DNA from: an uncultured cyanobacterium
Lineage (GTDB): Bacteria > Cyanobacteriota > Vampirovibrionia > Gastranaerophilales > Gastranaerophilaceae
Reading direction: 5' to 3'
Assembly: GCA_945487905.1 (NCBI GenBank)
Contig: CALYTW010000002.1
Coordinates: forward strand, 1-64,000
Length of the DNA: 64,000 nucleotides
Shown here: positions 29,384-37,977 of the stretch, one piece after another
Layout: each line of letters begins with the position of its first letter
How positions within the stretch are numbered: position 1 is the first letter of the stretch
The notes under the pieces: model-generated
Database searches by the model: none
What the model saw: only the letters and a program-made list of their open reading frames with translations
What the model was told of the DNA's origin: nothing
Program-made: the position numbers and the translations under genes

Positions 29384-29919
29384 TGTTTGAAAAACTCTCC
29401 ATTTCGATTTTGCCCATGCTGGTAATAACAATTCTTACATTCGGATTAATAAAAAAAGTTCCTGTTTATGAAGAATTTATTGAAGGAGCCAAAGACGGAT
29501 TTAAAGTCTCAATTACAATTATTCCTTATTTGGTTGCCCTGATAGTCGCAATAGCTATGTTTAGAGCATCCGGCTCAATGGATTGGATTACTTCTGCCTT
29601 CGGATTTATTTTAGATAAACTCCGTATTTCTGCAGATATAATCCCGATTATGTTAACACGCTCACTTTCCGGTTCTGCAACACTCGGACTTTTCGCAGAG
29701 CTTGCCGAAAAAAACGGAGCAAATTCATTTACAACTTTCCTTGCCGCAATAATGGTCGGCAGTTCGGAAACTACGTTTTATGTACTTTCAGTATATTTTG
29801 GCTCTGTAGGTATAAAGAAATTCCGTTATGCAATATTAACAGGTATAATTGCGGATATTACAGGTATTGTACTAGCAATTTTGGCTGCAAGGCTGTTTTT
29901 TCTTCCCAGCATCTTGTAG
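29383..29919 (+). CDS. spmB: SpmB-like membrane protein
   Basis: Partner of spmA. Family motifs are EFIEGAKDGFKVSITIIPYL, LTRSLSGSATLG and MVGSSETTFYVLSVYFGSVG. GGAGGG lies before the ATG, which shares a base with the spmA stop. It acts in the inner membrane with SpmA. Its 3' end overlaps the convergent zinc-ribbon gene by 62 bases. Confidence 0.93.
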   Translation: MFEKLSISILPMLVITILTFGLIKKVPVYEEFIEGAKDGFKVSITIIPYLVALIVAIAMFRASGSMDWITSAFGFILDKLRISADIIPIMLTRSLSGSATLGLFAELAEKNGANSFTTFLAAIMVGSSETTFYVLSVYFGSVGIKKFRYAILTGIIADITGIVLAILAARLFFLPSIL

Positions 29920-30235
29920 TTTCAAATAATTTAGTCTCCTGCTCTATTTCACGTTTTATCAAAACTGCGTAATTAATATCTATAAAATTTATCTTTGGCA
30001 GTTTTTCAACGGTGTATTCTTCTCCGCCGCAATTTGAACAGTAGTGATACTGAGGTTTAACTTCTCCTTTTATAACCATCGACTTTCGTTTTATTCCACA
30101 GCAGGAACAACGTGTAATATTCCATTCGTTTTGTATAAGTTTTCCGCAATCCGGACAATAACCCGATTCCATATCAGGAGTTATTTTTTCGTGGCAACAA
30201 TCTTTTTTTAAATTAAACAAATCAGTCAAAAACAT
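29858..30235 (-). CDS. Zinc-ribbon protein overlapping spmB
   Basis: A 125-residue predicted soluble protein with two zinc-ribbon modules: CPDCGKLI with CSCCGIKR, and HYCSNCGGEEYTVEK. No function is recognised. The last 20 codons are read antisense to the spmB 3' end. AGGTGT lies ahead of the ATG, and a perfect 14-base palindrome lies 32 bases upstream. Confidence 0.65.
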   Translation of the reverse strand: MFLTDLFNLKKDCCHEKITPDMESGYCPDCGKLIQNEWNITRCSCCGIKRKSMVIKGEVKPQYHYCSNCGGEEYTVEKLPKINFIDINYAVLIKREIEQETKLFETTRCWEEKTALQPKLLVQYL

Positions 30236-30266
30236 ACAAACACCTCTCAGATATTATCTTTTTAAG

Positions 30267-30307
30267 AATACTTTACAAAAAAACAACATTTTGTAAAGTA
30301 TTGTTAA
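30267..30307. promoter_or_regulatory. 14-bp palindrome overlapping an HLR1-like box
   Basis: AATACTTTACAAAA (30267-30280) and TTTTGTAAAGTATT (30289-30302) are perfect inverted arms with an 8-base spacer. The right arm is also half of a minus-strand tandem box TTAACAAT-AC-TTTACAAA (30290-30307, 10-bp period). It lies between the divergent zinc-ribbon and prepilin-like genes. Confidence 0.5.
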
Positions 30308-30413
30308 GTAAAAGAGCAATTTTTTAATGCTAAAAGCCTTTATATATACAGAGGATATAAAACAAGTTTTCAAATAAATTCATTATACAACACTTCACAC
30401 ACATTAAGTTTTT

Positions 30414-30438
30414 AGAGTCGATAAGACTCTTTTTTTTT
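30414..30438 (+). terminator. Orphan intrinsic terminator before the prepilin-like gene
   Basis: AGAGTC-GATAA-GACTCT is followed by eight T residues. It precedes the TATAAT (30453-30458) of the next gene, so it would end a short plus-strand transcript starting in the 30.3-30.4 kb gap (a small RNA), or act as an attenuator. Confidence 0.7.
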
Positions 30439-30487
30439 GCTTAAAATTAGATTATAATTACTTTAGTAATATATTGGAGGGTCTTTA

Positions 30488-31201
30488 ATGAAGAAAAAAG
30501 GTTATACTTTGGCTGAAGTGTTGATTACTATAGGCATTATAGGTATTATTTCCGCAATTATAATGCCTGCAATAGGAAATGCAAAACCGGATAAAACCAA
30601 GATGATGTACTTAAAAGTGTATGATTCATTAACAACAACAGTAATGAATTTTGTAAACGACAGTTCTATATACAGTCCTACATACAAAGTTACAATAGGA
30701 GGAAATGACACCTATTTTAACGTAGACAATTGTCCGCTTGTAAATTTCGGAAAACCAATAAACACTTCTTTTAATGCAGTTGAAGAAAATGAGTATAAAT
30801 TGGCTAATTTACTTAAATATGCGCTGGAAGATTATGGAACAGCTCCGACTATGTGTTCTAGCGGATCTAAAAATTGTTCATTTAAAACGAAAGATAACAT
30901 AACTCTTACCATTACTCCGAGTCCTGATATAAACAGCACACTGTGGAAAGCAACGTCATCTACAGCATCAGTAACTTTTTATAACACTTTGCAAATGACA
31001 ATTGACGGTAAAAACTTCAGTTTTTACATAACCGGTAACGGTGAAATTGTACCGATTGATATCCAGGGACAAGCTTATATTAAATACAGAAAGAAAACTA
31101 CAGGCAAAGATTCAACGACAGGTTTTACCGCCAAAACCTTAGCTGATATAAATAACGGAACATACACAGTAGGTGTATCCGGAGATATTATTAAACTGTA
31201 A
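30488..31201 (+). CDS. Type IV prepilin-like protein
   Basis: A 237-residue protein with a class III signal: MKKKG, then YTLAEVLITIGIIGIISA, to be cleaved after the glycine by prepilin peptidase. The helix leads into a globular Cys-containing domain (CPLVNFG, MCSSGSKNCSF). Such proteins are pilins, pseudopilins or DNA-uptake subunits; which one is not clear. Glu at +5 is present. TATAAT and TTGGAGG lie upstream. No pilus-assembly genes are adjacent. Confidence 0.88.
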   Translation: MKKKGYTLAEVLITIGIIGIISAIIMPAIGNAKPDKTKMMYLKVYDSLTTTVMNFVNDSSIYSPTYKVTIGGNDTYFNVDNCPLVNFGKPINTSFNAVEENEYKLANLLKYALEDYGTAPTMCSSGSKNCSFKTKDNITLTITPSPDINSTLWKATSSTASVTFYNTLQMTIDGKNFSFYITGNGEIVPIDIQGQAYIKYRKKTTGKDSTTGFTAKTLADINNGTYTVGVSGDIIKL

Positions 31202-31368
31202 GTGATTACAACTAAAAAGTTTTTATTTGATTTTATATATTTTTATTAATTAAATTTTTATTAATTGAAACTTCCGTTTATGTACTTTTTTCTGCTTTTT
31301 TGGATGCAAAAAAAGAAGCAAGAACGGCTTAAATAATGTAGTTTATTTTAATACATCAAAATATATAC

Positions 31369-31407
31369 AAAAAAAAATACCGAACTGATAAAATCAATTC
31401 GGTATTT
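31369..31407 (-). terminator. Terminator of tuf
   Basis: On the minus strand AAATACCGAA pairs with TTCGGTATTT around an AT-rich loop and is followed by a T-run. It begins 21 bases after the tuf stop codon. Confidence 0.88.
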
Positions 31408-31427
31408 TTATATTCGTTATATCAAAA

Positions 31428-32636
31428 TTACTTGATAATTTTGTCTACAACACCTGCACCAACTGTTCTACCGCCTTCACGAATAGCGAATCTCATTCCT
31501 TCTTCGATAGCAACAGGAGCAATAAGTTCAACTGTCATAACAACATTATCTCCAGGCATTACCATTTCACCGTCGAACTGGATTGAACCTGTAACGTCAG
31601 TTGTTCTGATGTAGAACTGAGGTCTGTAACCAGGGAAGAACGGAGTGTGACGACCGCCTTCTTCTTTTGTCAAGACGTAAACGTTAGCTGTAAAGTTAGT
31701 GTGAGGATGAATTGTTCCGGGTTTAGCAAGAACCTGACCACGTTGAATTTCAGTCTTGTCGATACCACGAAGCAATGCACCAATGTTGTCGCCTGCTTGA
31801 CCTTGATCAAGAGATTTTCTGAACATTTCAACACCGGTAACTGTTGTTTTCTTAGTTTCGCCTAAACCAACCAATTCAACTTCGTCGCCAACTTTAACAA
31901 TACCACGTTCTACTCTACCTGTAGCAACAGTACCACGACCTGTGATAGAGAATACGTCTTCAACAGGCATCAAGAACGGTTTGTCTAAGTCACGTTCAGG
32001 AGTTGGGAAGTAGCTGTCAACAGCATCCATAAGTTCCCAAATCTTGTCAACCCACTTATCTTCGCCTCTTTGAACTTTCGGATTAGCTTGAACAGCTTCC
32101 AAAGCCTTAAGAGCTGAACCGTGGATGAACGGAATGTTGTCGCCATCAAATTCGTATGAAGTAAGAAGTTCTCTAACTTCCATTTCAACCAATTCAAGCA
32201 ATTCCGGATCATCAACCATATCGCATTTGTTTAAGAATACTACCAAGTTAGGAACACCAACCTGTCTTGCTAACAAGATGTGTTCACGAGTCTGAGGCAT
32301 TGCACCGTCAGTAGCAGCAACTACAAGGATTGCGCCGTCCATTTGAGCAGCACCTGTAATCATGTTCTTTACATAGTCAGCGTGCCCGGGGCAGTCAACG
32401 TGTGCGTAGTGCCTTGCATCTGTTTCATATTCTACGTGAGCTGTAGAAATGGTTATACCTCTTGCTTTTTCTTCAGGAGCAGCATCAATTTCATCGAATT
32501 TCTTTGCTTGAGCTTTTCCTGCTGCAGCCATAACACCTGTAATAGCTGCTGTCAATGTTGTTTTACCGTGGTCAACGTGGCCTACTGTACCAATGTTAAC
32601 GTGCGGTTTTGTACGTTCATACTTTTCACGTGCCAT
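31428..32636 (-). CDS. tuf: Elongation factor Tu
   Basis: GTPase delivering aminoacyl-tRNA to the ribosome A site. Motifs: [10 protein letters not shown] (G1), RGITI (G2), DCPGHADY (G3), NKCDMV (G4). 402 residues is slightly longer than most because of extra residues near position 210. It stands alone, with its own promoter and terminator and no fusA or rpsJ beside it. AAGGAGA lies before the ATG. Confidence 0.99.
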   Translation of the reverse strand: MAREKYERTKPHVNIGTVGHVDHGKTTLTAAITGVMAAAGKAQAKKFDEIDAAPEEKARGITISTAHVEYETDARHYAHVDCPGHADYVKNMITGAAQMDGAILVVAATDGAMPQTREHILLARQVGVPNLVVFLNKCDMVDDPELLELVEMEVRELLTSYEFDGDNIPFIHGSALKALEAVQANPKVQRGEDKWVDKIWELMDAVDSYFPTPERDLDKPFLMPVEDVFSITGRGTVATGRVERGIVKVGDEVELVGLGETKKTTVTGVEMFRKSLDQGQAGDNIGALLRGIDKTEIQRGQVLAKPGTIHPHTNFTANVYVLTKEEGGRHTPFFPGYRPQFYIRTTDVTGSIQFDGEMVMPGDNVVMTVELIAPVAIEEGMRFAIREGGRTVGAGVVDKIIK

Positions 32637-32703
32637 GAGATTAATCTCCTTCTTTGAATTAAATATACTACGTTAACTTACTCTCTAAGTTATACTACAT
32701 GAT

Positions 32704-32731
32704 ATTTTATAATTTCAAAATTTTTTGTCAA
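32704..32731 (-). promoter_or_regulatory. tuf promoter
   Basis: Minus strand: TTGACA (32726-32731) and TAAAAT (32704-32709) are 16 bases apart; TATAAA two bases further upstream is an alternative -10. The leader is about 60 bases and carries AAGGAGA. Confidence 0.7.
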
Positions 32732-32752
32732 TTAAAATATTTAATGTTATAA

Positions 32753-32989
32753 TGTTATGCATATTATACACTGCATGATTGTACTTACCACCCTTATGAA
32801 GGCGAAAGCAAAGAGGCTGTTGAAAAAGAAATCTCCAAAAATTGTTGGAAAAGTAGTTTTTCTCTGTGGGACAAATTTGACAGACATCACAAAAATAATG
32901 AAGATTTTAAATCTGCTTATTACAACGAAACTTATGCCCCGTATGATATTACAATAATGTCTGAAGATTATGTAAAAGATGCTGCTTAA
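32753..32989 (+). pseudogene. Gene remnant without a start codon
   Basis: An open frame of 78 codons ends in TAA at 32987-32989. It reads like a real protein (KEAVEKEISKNCWKSSFSL, WDKFDRHHKNNEDF, YDITIMSEDYVKDAA), but has no ATG, GTG or TTG and is blocked by TAA at 32750-32752. The other frames of this gap look like noise. It may be the 3' part of a decayed gene whose 5' end was replaced by the tuf promoter region. The rest of the 494-base gap holds promoters and an HLR1-like box. Confidence 0.3.
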
Positions 32990-33035
32990 AGGCATTTTGG
33001 TGTTGCGATTGTTTCTTGAATGCGGGCAAACTCCA

Positions 33036-33053
33036 ATTGTAAAGTTTTGTAAC
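33036..33053 (-). promoter_or_regulatory. HLR1-like box before the 33131 gene
   Basis: Minus strand GTTACAAA-AC-TTTACAAT fits the HLR1 consensus fully. Its sequence is almost identical to the 9679 box (20 of 21 bases around it). It lies about 78 bases before the 33131 ATG, read in the opposite sense, upstream of an AT-rich -10 (CTTTATATATATG). Confidence 0.55.
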
Positions 33054-33130
33054 AAATCAATACTTTTGTGAAATTAGATATTTTTTAAATACTTTATATA
33101 TATGTAAGATGAAACAAAAGGTACAAGAAG

Positions 33131-33574
33131 ATGGCAAACACAGCAGCACAATTAGGTAATTTATTAATGACAAATGCTGACATCAACTATTATGTCCAAC
33201 AGCAAATTTATTGGAATAATAAGTATGAGGCTAACGCTGCTAAGCTGTCTAAGCAAGTCAAAGCAGAAGAAAAATGGGAAGCAGCTTATGACTCTGCAGC
33301 TGATTGTACCAGAACATCAGCATTAAAAATGAACGGAAACACATTTCTTGCAAAGGAAACTGCAGGTACTGCAGCACAATGTGAACAATGGGCTGACTAT
33401 AAGGTAGCAGAATACAATGAGGAACTTTCTTTAGAATTAGCTGACCTTGATATAGAGTATGATTCAATGAAGACAATGTACGAAACATTACTCGAAAAGA
33501 TGAGAGCAGATCAGGAAGGCGAAAAACAATCAACTTCTACAGCAGCTCAAGACACCTTAATGCTCGGCGGTTAA
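33131..33574 (+). CDS. Helical hypothetical protein, 147 residues
   Basis: A predicted all-helical, acidic protein opening MANTAAQLGNLLMTNADINYY, then a KWEAAYDSAADC segment and a C-terminal coiled coil ending in a Ser/Thr/Gln tail. There is no signal peptide or TM helix. The polar, small-residue N-terminus resembles substrates of flagellar/type III export, an idea only. I recognise no family. An HLR1-like box lies upstream. Confidence 0.65.
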   Translation: MANTAAQLGNLLMTNADINYYVQQQIYWNNKYEANAAKLSKQVKAEEKWEAAYDSAADCTRTSALKMNGNTFLAKETAGTAAQCEQWADYKVAEYNEELSLELADLDIEYDSMKTMYETLLEKMRADQEGEKQSTSTAAQDTLMLGG

Positions 33575-33588
33575 TAGTTAAAAAAGCT

Positions 33589-34413
33589 TTATTGATATAT
33601 TTTAGAAGAATTAAACATCAAAGAGGCAATGGTCATAGGCCCAACTCCACCAGGAACTGGGGATATGAAACCAACAGAATCGGATACATAATCAAAATCT
33701 ACGTCTCCGGTCAGATGATTGTCGGAATCTCTAAATATACCGACATCAACAATTACAGAATTATTTTTAACCATCTTACATCTTACAATTTTTTTACCAA
33801 CCGCAGATACTACTATGTCTGCGGTTTTTATTTTGCTTTCCAAATCATGCGTATAAGAATGACAAATCGTAACCGTTGCATTTCGTTTTAAAAACATTTG
33901 CACCATAGGTTTTCCGACAATATTTGAACGTCCTATTACAACCACATCTTTGCCTTCTATCGGGATATTGTATTCATCCAAAAGCATCAAAACACCTTGA
34001 GAAGTTGCCGGATAAAAATAGGGTTCAAGACCGATTGCCAATCTGCCTACATTTTCCGGCGTGAATCCGTCAACATCTTTTTTAGGAGAAATTGCCGTTA
34101 CCACCTTGTTTTTGTCTATATGTTGAGGAAGCGGTAACTGCACCAATATCCCGGTTACGTCTTGTCTTAAATTTAATTCTTCAATTTTGTCCAAAAGTTC
34201 TTGTTCTTCTGTATCAAAAGGCATTTCTATAACAGTCGAGCGAATACCTGTCTGCCATGCAGCTTTTTGTTTATTTTTTACATATATTTTGCTTGCTGAA
34301 TCATTACCAACAAGTACAACTACAAGGTGTGGTTTTCTTTCCTGCTTTGAAACATTTTCTTTTACCTCATTCAATATTTTTTGTGAAACAGTTTTGCCAT
34401 CCAGTATAATCAT
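33589..34413 (-). CDS. folD: Methylenetetrahydrofolate dehydrogenase / cyclohydrolase
   Basis: Bifunctional C1-folate enzyme interconverting 5,10-methylene-, methenyl- and 10-formyl-tetrahydrofolate. Motifs: KIYVKNKQKAAWQTGI, VQLPLPQHIDK, DVDGFTPENVGRL, VIGRSNIVGKPMVQMFL and PVPGGVGPMTIASL. 274 residues is slightly short. Its ATG follows immediately after the stop of the upstream ATPase gene, with AGGAGA inside that gene's end, so the two are co-translated. Confidence 0.97.
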   Translation of the reverse strand: MIILDGKTVSQKILNEVKENVSKQERKPHLVVVLVGNDSASKIYVKNKQKAAWQTGIRSTVIEMPFDTEEQELLDKIEELNLRQDVTGILVQLPLPQHIDKNKVVTAISPKKDVDGFTPENVGRLAIGLEPYFYPATSQGVLMLLDEYNIPIEGKDVVVIGRSNIVGKPMVQMFLKRNATVTICHSYTHDLESKIKTADIVVSAVGKKIVRCKMVKNNSVIVDVGIFRDSDNHLTGDVDFDYVSDSVGFISPVPGGVGPMTIASLMFNSSKIYQ

Positions 34414-35166
34414 TTAACAGTTCTCCTGTGGTAAGTTCAATCTGAAATACAGCTGTTTTACCGCCTCAGTAACAATATCAGAATCTCTTGTTACAGAGCC
34501 TTTTGCAAGATTTTCGTCATAAGGTATTGCACCCAAAATTTCCATATCAGATTCTTTAGCAAGTTTATATACATCTGTCATATCCTGATTCAGAGCTTTG
34601 TTTATAACAATACCCATCTGCCCGCCTACTGCATATTTTGCCGAATATTCATCTATGCGTTTTGCCAGATTTATTGATTCAATTGTCGGATTTGCAACGA
34701 TTAGAGTCAAGTCGATATTAGTATCAACCAGCTGTATAAGATATTTCAAGTCAAATTCACAATCAAAAATTACAAAATCGTACCTTTCAATAAGTTTTTG
34801 CAAAGCATCGTTAAGCTGTTCCGTAATCGGGCATCTGCAATCTTTCACACCTGAAAGCCATGACACAATAATATCAATATTTTCTTCAATCGAAACTATA
34901 ATATCTTCAAGCGCCCATTCAATATATTCTTGTTTCGTCATGTGCTGAGGAATGCCCGTTTTGTATTCATGTTTCCCACTTCGAATACCATATATGGTAT
35001 TTCTGATATCCTTTCCGAATGAATGCCCCAGCTCTCCGGACAAATCATTGTCAAACAACAATATGTTTTTCTCAGGAAAATTTTCTCTTAATATATTTAA
35101 TAAAGCCTTGGTTAAAGTTGTTTTACCGCTTCCGCTTTTTCCAGTTACAGCAATTTTTACAGTCAA
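34414..35166 (-). CDS. CooC/MinD-like P-loop ATPase
   Basis: A 250-residue SIMIBI ATPase with deviant Walker A (VTGKSGSGKTTLTKAL), a LFDNDLSGELG segment and VIFDCEFDLKYL. It most resembles CooC-type proteins that insert nickel into CO dehydrogenase/acetyl-CoA synthase, or MinD-like regulators. I chose TTG 35166, six bases after GAGGAG; the upstream ATG (35199) has no ribosome site. Pairing with folD hints at C1 metabolism but no CODH gene is present here. Confidence 0.75.
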   Translation of the reverse strand: MTVKIAVTGKSGSGKTTLTKALLNILRENFPEKNILLFDNDLSGELGHSFGKDIRNTIYGIRSGKHEYKTGIPQHMTKQEYIEWALEDIIVSIEENIDIIVSWLSGVKDCRCPITEQLNDALQKLIERYDFVIFDCEFDLKYLIQLVDTNIDLTLIVANPTIESINLAKRIDEYSAKYAVGGQMGIVINKALNQDMTDVYKLAKESDMEILGAIPYDENLAKGSVTRDSDIVTEAVKQLYFRLNLPQENC

Positions 35167-35226
35167 ATCTTTCTCCTCATGTTTTCTCCATAATAGCATA
35201 AAATACTAAAACTTTTTAAATTGTTG

Positions 35227-35235
35227 TGATACAAT
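35227..35235 (+). promoter_or_regulatory. Extended -10 promoter of valS
   Basis: TGATACAAT within TTGTTGTGATACAATT; the motif is identical to the gyrB promoter. The leader is about 27 bases, with AGCGAGGA before the ATG. Confidence 0.6.
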
Positions 35236-35268
35236 TATTTCATAAGAAATATAAAGCGAGGATTTATA

Positions 35269-37938
35269 ATGGTTGAAACTACGATAAAAACGGAAGATTT
35301 GCCTACGGTATACAACCCCAAGGCAACGGAAGACAAGATGTACAAATTTTGGGAAGAAGGTAAATATTTTGAAGCCGATGCTAATTCAAATAAGCCTCCC
35401 TATACGATTGTAATTCCGCCTCCAAATGTCACAGGTGTTTTACACATGGGACATGCCCTTGATGAAACCTTACAGGATATTTTAATAAGATACCACAGAA
35501 TGAGCGGATACGAAGCACTTTGGATTCCGGGAACCGATCATGCCGGCTTGGCGACTCAAAATGTCGTTGAAAAACAACTTGCAAAAGAAGGTTTATCCCG
35601 TCACGATTTGGGCAGAGAAAAATTTCTTGAAAAGACATGGGAATGGACAAATGCACATAAAAGCACAATCTTAGACCAAATGAAACGCTTAGGTGCTTCT
35701 TTTGACCGTTCAAGAGAAAGATTTACTTTTGACAAAGGATGTTCGGATGCTGTTAAAGAGGTTTTTGTAACGCTTTACAACAAGGGCTTGATATACAAAG
35801 GTGCGTATATTGTAAACTGGTGTCCCAGATGCCAGTCAGCAATTTCAGACATAGAAACCGAATACGAAACAGAACATGGTCATATGTGGGAAATTTCTTA
35901 CCCGCTTGTTAACGAGCCAGGTGCGATTATAGTTGACACAACCCGTCCTGAAACAATGTTTGGCGATGTTGCCATAGCAGTTCATCCTTCTGATAAAAAA
36001 TACTCCGAATTAATAGGAAAAGAAGTTTTAATACCTTTAACAAACAGAAAGATTCCGATTATTGCAGATGAATATGTTGATAAATCATTCGGTACTGGTG
36101 CTGTTAAAATAACACCGGCACACGACCCGAACGACTTTGAAGTCGGCAAACGGCATAACTTCAAACCAATTTGGGTTATAGATGAAGAAGGTAAACTAAA
36201 ACAATGTGCTGAAGTACCACCGGAATATCAGGGTTTAGACAGGTACGAAGCACGTAAAAAAGTTGTTGAAATGCTTTCTTACAACAATTTCTTACTGCGT
36301 ATCAAAGACCACGAACACAATGTCGGTAAGTGTCAAAGATGTAATACAACTATCGAACCGCTTTTATCCGAACAATGGTTCGTTAAAATGGCGCCTCTTG
36401 CAAAAGAAGCAATTAATGCAGTAAAAGACGGAAGAATTAAATTTATTCCGGAAAGATGGGAAAAGAATTATTTAGGCTGGATGGAAAATATACGTGATTG
36501 GTGTATTTCTCGTCAAATTTGGTGGGGGCATCAAATTCCAGCTTATTACCACAAAACAACAGGGGAAATGGTTGTTGCAAAGGAAAATCCAGATCCCGAA
36601 AATTACGTTCAAGAATCAGATTGTCTTGATACTTGGTTTTCATCAGGTTTGTGGCCATTTTCCACTATGGGATTTCCTAATTCGGAAACCGATGACTTTA
36701 AGAAATTCTATCCGACAAGTGTTCTCGTAACGGGATTTGATATAATTTTCTTCTGGGTCGCAAGAATGATTACCATGGGATTGGAGTTTACTAAAAAACC
36801 GCCTTTCAGCACAGTATACATACACGGATTGATTCGTGATGAAAAAGGTCAAAAGATGTCCAAATCAAAGGGTAACACAATTGATCCGGTTGAAATTATT
36901 GATAAATACGGTTGTGATGCTTTGAGATTCACTATGACCTCTCTCTGCACATACGGAGGTCAGGATATCAAAATTTCTGACGAAAGATTTGAATATGGAA
37001 GGAATTTTGCAAATAAACTCTGGAACGCTTCCCGTTTCGTATTAATGAACCTTGAAGGAGTTGATAACAAGCCTTATGACAGAGATAAATTAACTCTGGT
37101 TGACAAGTGGATTTTAAATCAATTAAACGAAACGGCTAAAACAGTTAATGAATATATGAAAGAGTTCAGAATCGGAGAAATTGCACACACGCTATATGAT
37201 TTCTTCAGGAGCGAATACTGCGACTGGTATGTTGAAATTGCAAAGATTCAACTTGCTGACCCAGAATTAAAACTTAATACACAAAGAGTTTTAAGATACG
37301 TTCTTGATATGTCATTAAGAATGTTCCATCCGATTATGCCTCATATAACCGAACAAATTTGGCAGAGTATAAAAGGCAGATACGGATTAGGACTTGAAGA
37401 AGATCCCGGCGCTCTTATTATTGCAGAATATCCGACTTACAAGCAAAACCTCATTTATCCTCAGGAAGCCGAAGAAATGAAACAGGTATTTGATACAATT
37501 ACTTCTATAAGAAATGTAAGACAAAGCTTCAACATTCCAACTTCTGCAACTGTTGACGTTGAAATCAGAAGCGAAGGCAGAGAAAAAGAAATATTTAATT
37601 CAATCGAATCATATATCAAGAGACTTGCTAAAGTTAATACAATCACTTATGCTGATATAACAGCTCCTGTTCCGCCAAAATCCGCTACTGCCGTTGTCTC
37701 AACATCAAAGCTTATTATTCCTCTTGCAGATTTGATTGATTTGGAAGCAGAAATAAAGCGTCAGGAAAAGAAACTGGAAAAACTCTCTAATGAAAAGAAC
37801 TCGCTCCTCGGCAGAATGAAGAATGAAAAGTTCGTCGCCAATGCTCCTAAAGAATTGGTTGAACAAACAAACTCCAGAATAGAAGAAATTTCTTCTCAGG
37901 AAAAGGTTATTTCAGATTTAATAGAATCACTCAAATAA
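35269..37938 (+). CDS. valS: Valyl-tRNA synthetase
   Basis: Class I aminoacyl-tRNA synthetase that charges tRNA-Val. HIGH appears as VLHMGHAL and KMSKS as KMSKSKGN; the editing (CP1) domain contains TTRPETMFGD and GTGAVKITPAHD. The C-terminus has the ValRS coiled coil (EAEIKRQEKKLEKLSNEK). 889 residues is typical. It is transcribed alone between its own promoter and terminator. Confidence 0.98.
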   Translation: MVETTIKTEDLPTVYNPKATEDKMYKFWEEGKYFEADANSNKPPYTIVIPPPNVTGVLHMGHALDETLQDILIRYHRMSGYEALWIPGTDHAGLATQNVVEKQLAKEGLSRHDLGREKFLEKTWEWTNAHKSTILDQMKRLGASFDRSRERFTFDKGCSDAVKEVFVTLYNKGLIYKGAYIVNWCPRCQSAISDIETEYETEHGHMWEISYPLVNEPGAIIVDTTRPETMFGDVAIAVHPSDKKYSELIGKEVLIPLTNRKIPIIADEYVDKSFGTGAVKITPAHDPNDFEVGKRHNFKPIWVIDEEGKLKQCAEVPPEYQGLDRYEARKKVVEMLSYNNFLLRIKDHEHNVGKCQRCNTTIEPLLSEQWFVKMAPLAKEAINAVKDGRIKFIPERWEKNYLGWMENIRDWCISRQIWWGHQIPAYYHKTTGEMVVAKENPDPENYVQESDCLDTWFSSGLWPFSTMGFPNSETDDFKKFYPTSVLVTGFDIIFFWVARMITMGLEFTKKPPFSTVYIHGLIRDEKGQKMSKSKGNTIDPVEIIDKYGCDALRFTMTSLCTYGGQDIKISDERFEYGRNFANKLWNASRFVLMNLEGVDNKPYDRDKLTLVDKWILNQLNETAKTVNEYMKEFRIGEIAHTLYDFFRSEYCDWYVEIAKIQLADPELKLNTQRVLRYVLDMSLRMFHPIMPHITEQIWQSIKGRYGLGLEEDPGALIIAEYPTYKQNLIYPQEAEEMKQVFDTITSIRNVRQSFNIPTSATVDVEIRSEGREKEIFNSIESYIKRLAKVNTITYADITAPVPPKSATAVVSTSKLIIPLADLIDLEAEIKRQEKKLEKLSNEKNSLLGRMKNEKFVANAPKELVEQTNSRIEEISSQEKVISDLIESLK

Positions 37939-37942
37939 ACAA

Positions 37943-37977
37943 AAAAATCTGCCGTTAAACTCCGGCAGATTTTTTTT
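37943..37977. terminator. Bidirectional terminator overlapping a coding end
   Basis: ATCTGCCG (37947-37954) pairs with CGGCAGAT (37963-37970) and is flanked by A- and T-runs. The hairpin includes the last codons of the convergent membrane-protein gene (stop 37955-37957). Confidence 0.88.

Noticed and set aside
28802-29919. SpmA/SpmB as evidence of sporulation
   Set aside because: The family is widespread in non-spore-formers and no other spore gene is present.
30488-31201. Prepilin-like gene as part of a type II secretion or pilus operon
   Set aside because: No gspE, pilB, pilC or pilD genes are adjacent; only a stand-alone pilin can be supported.
31265-31325. Inverted GCTTTTTT / AAAAAAAGAAGC after the prepilin-like gene
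   Set aside because: The stem is nearly all A-T pairs with no clear T-run after it; weak as a terminator.
32747-33055. 102-residue minus-strand frame upstream of tuf
   Set aside because: Overlaps the tuf promoter region and the better start-less plus-strand frame; composition is Ile/Phe-rich shadow-like.
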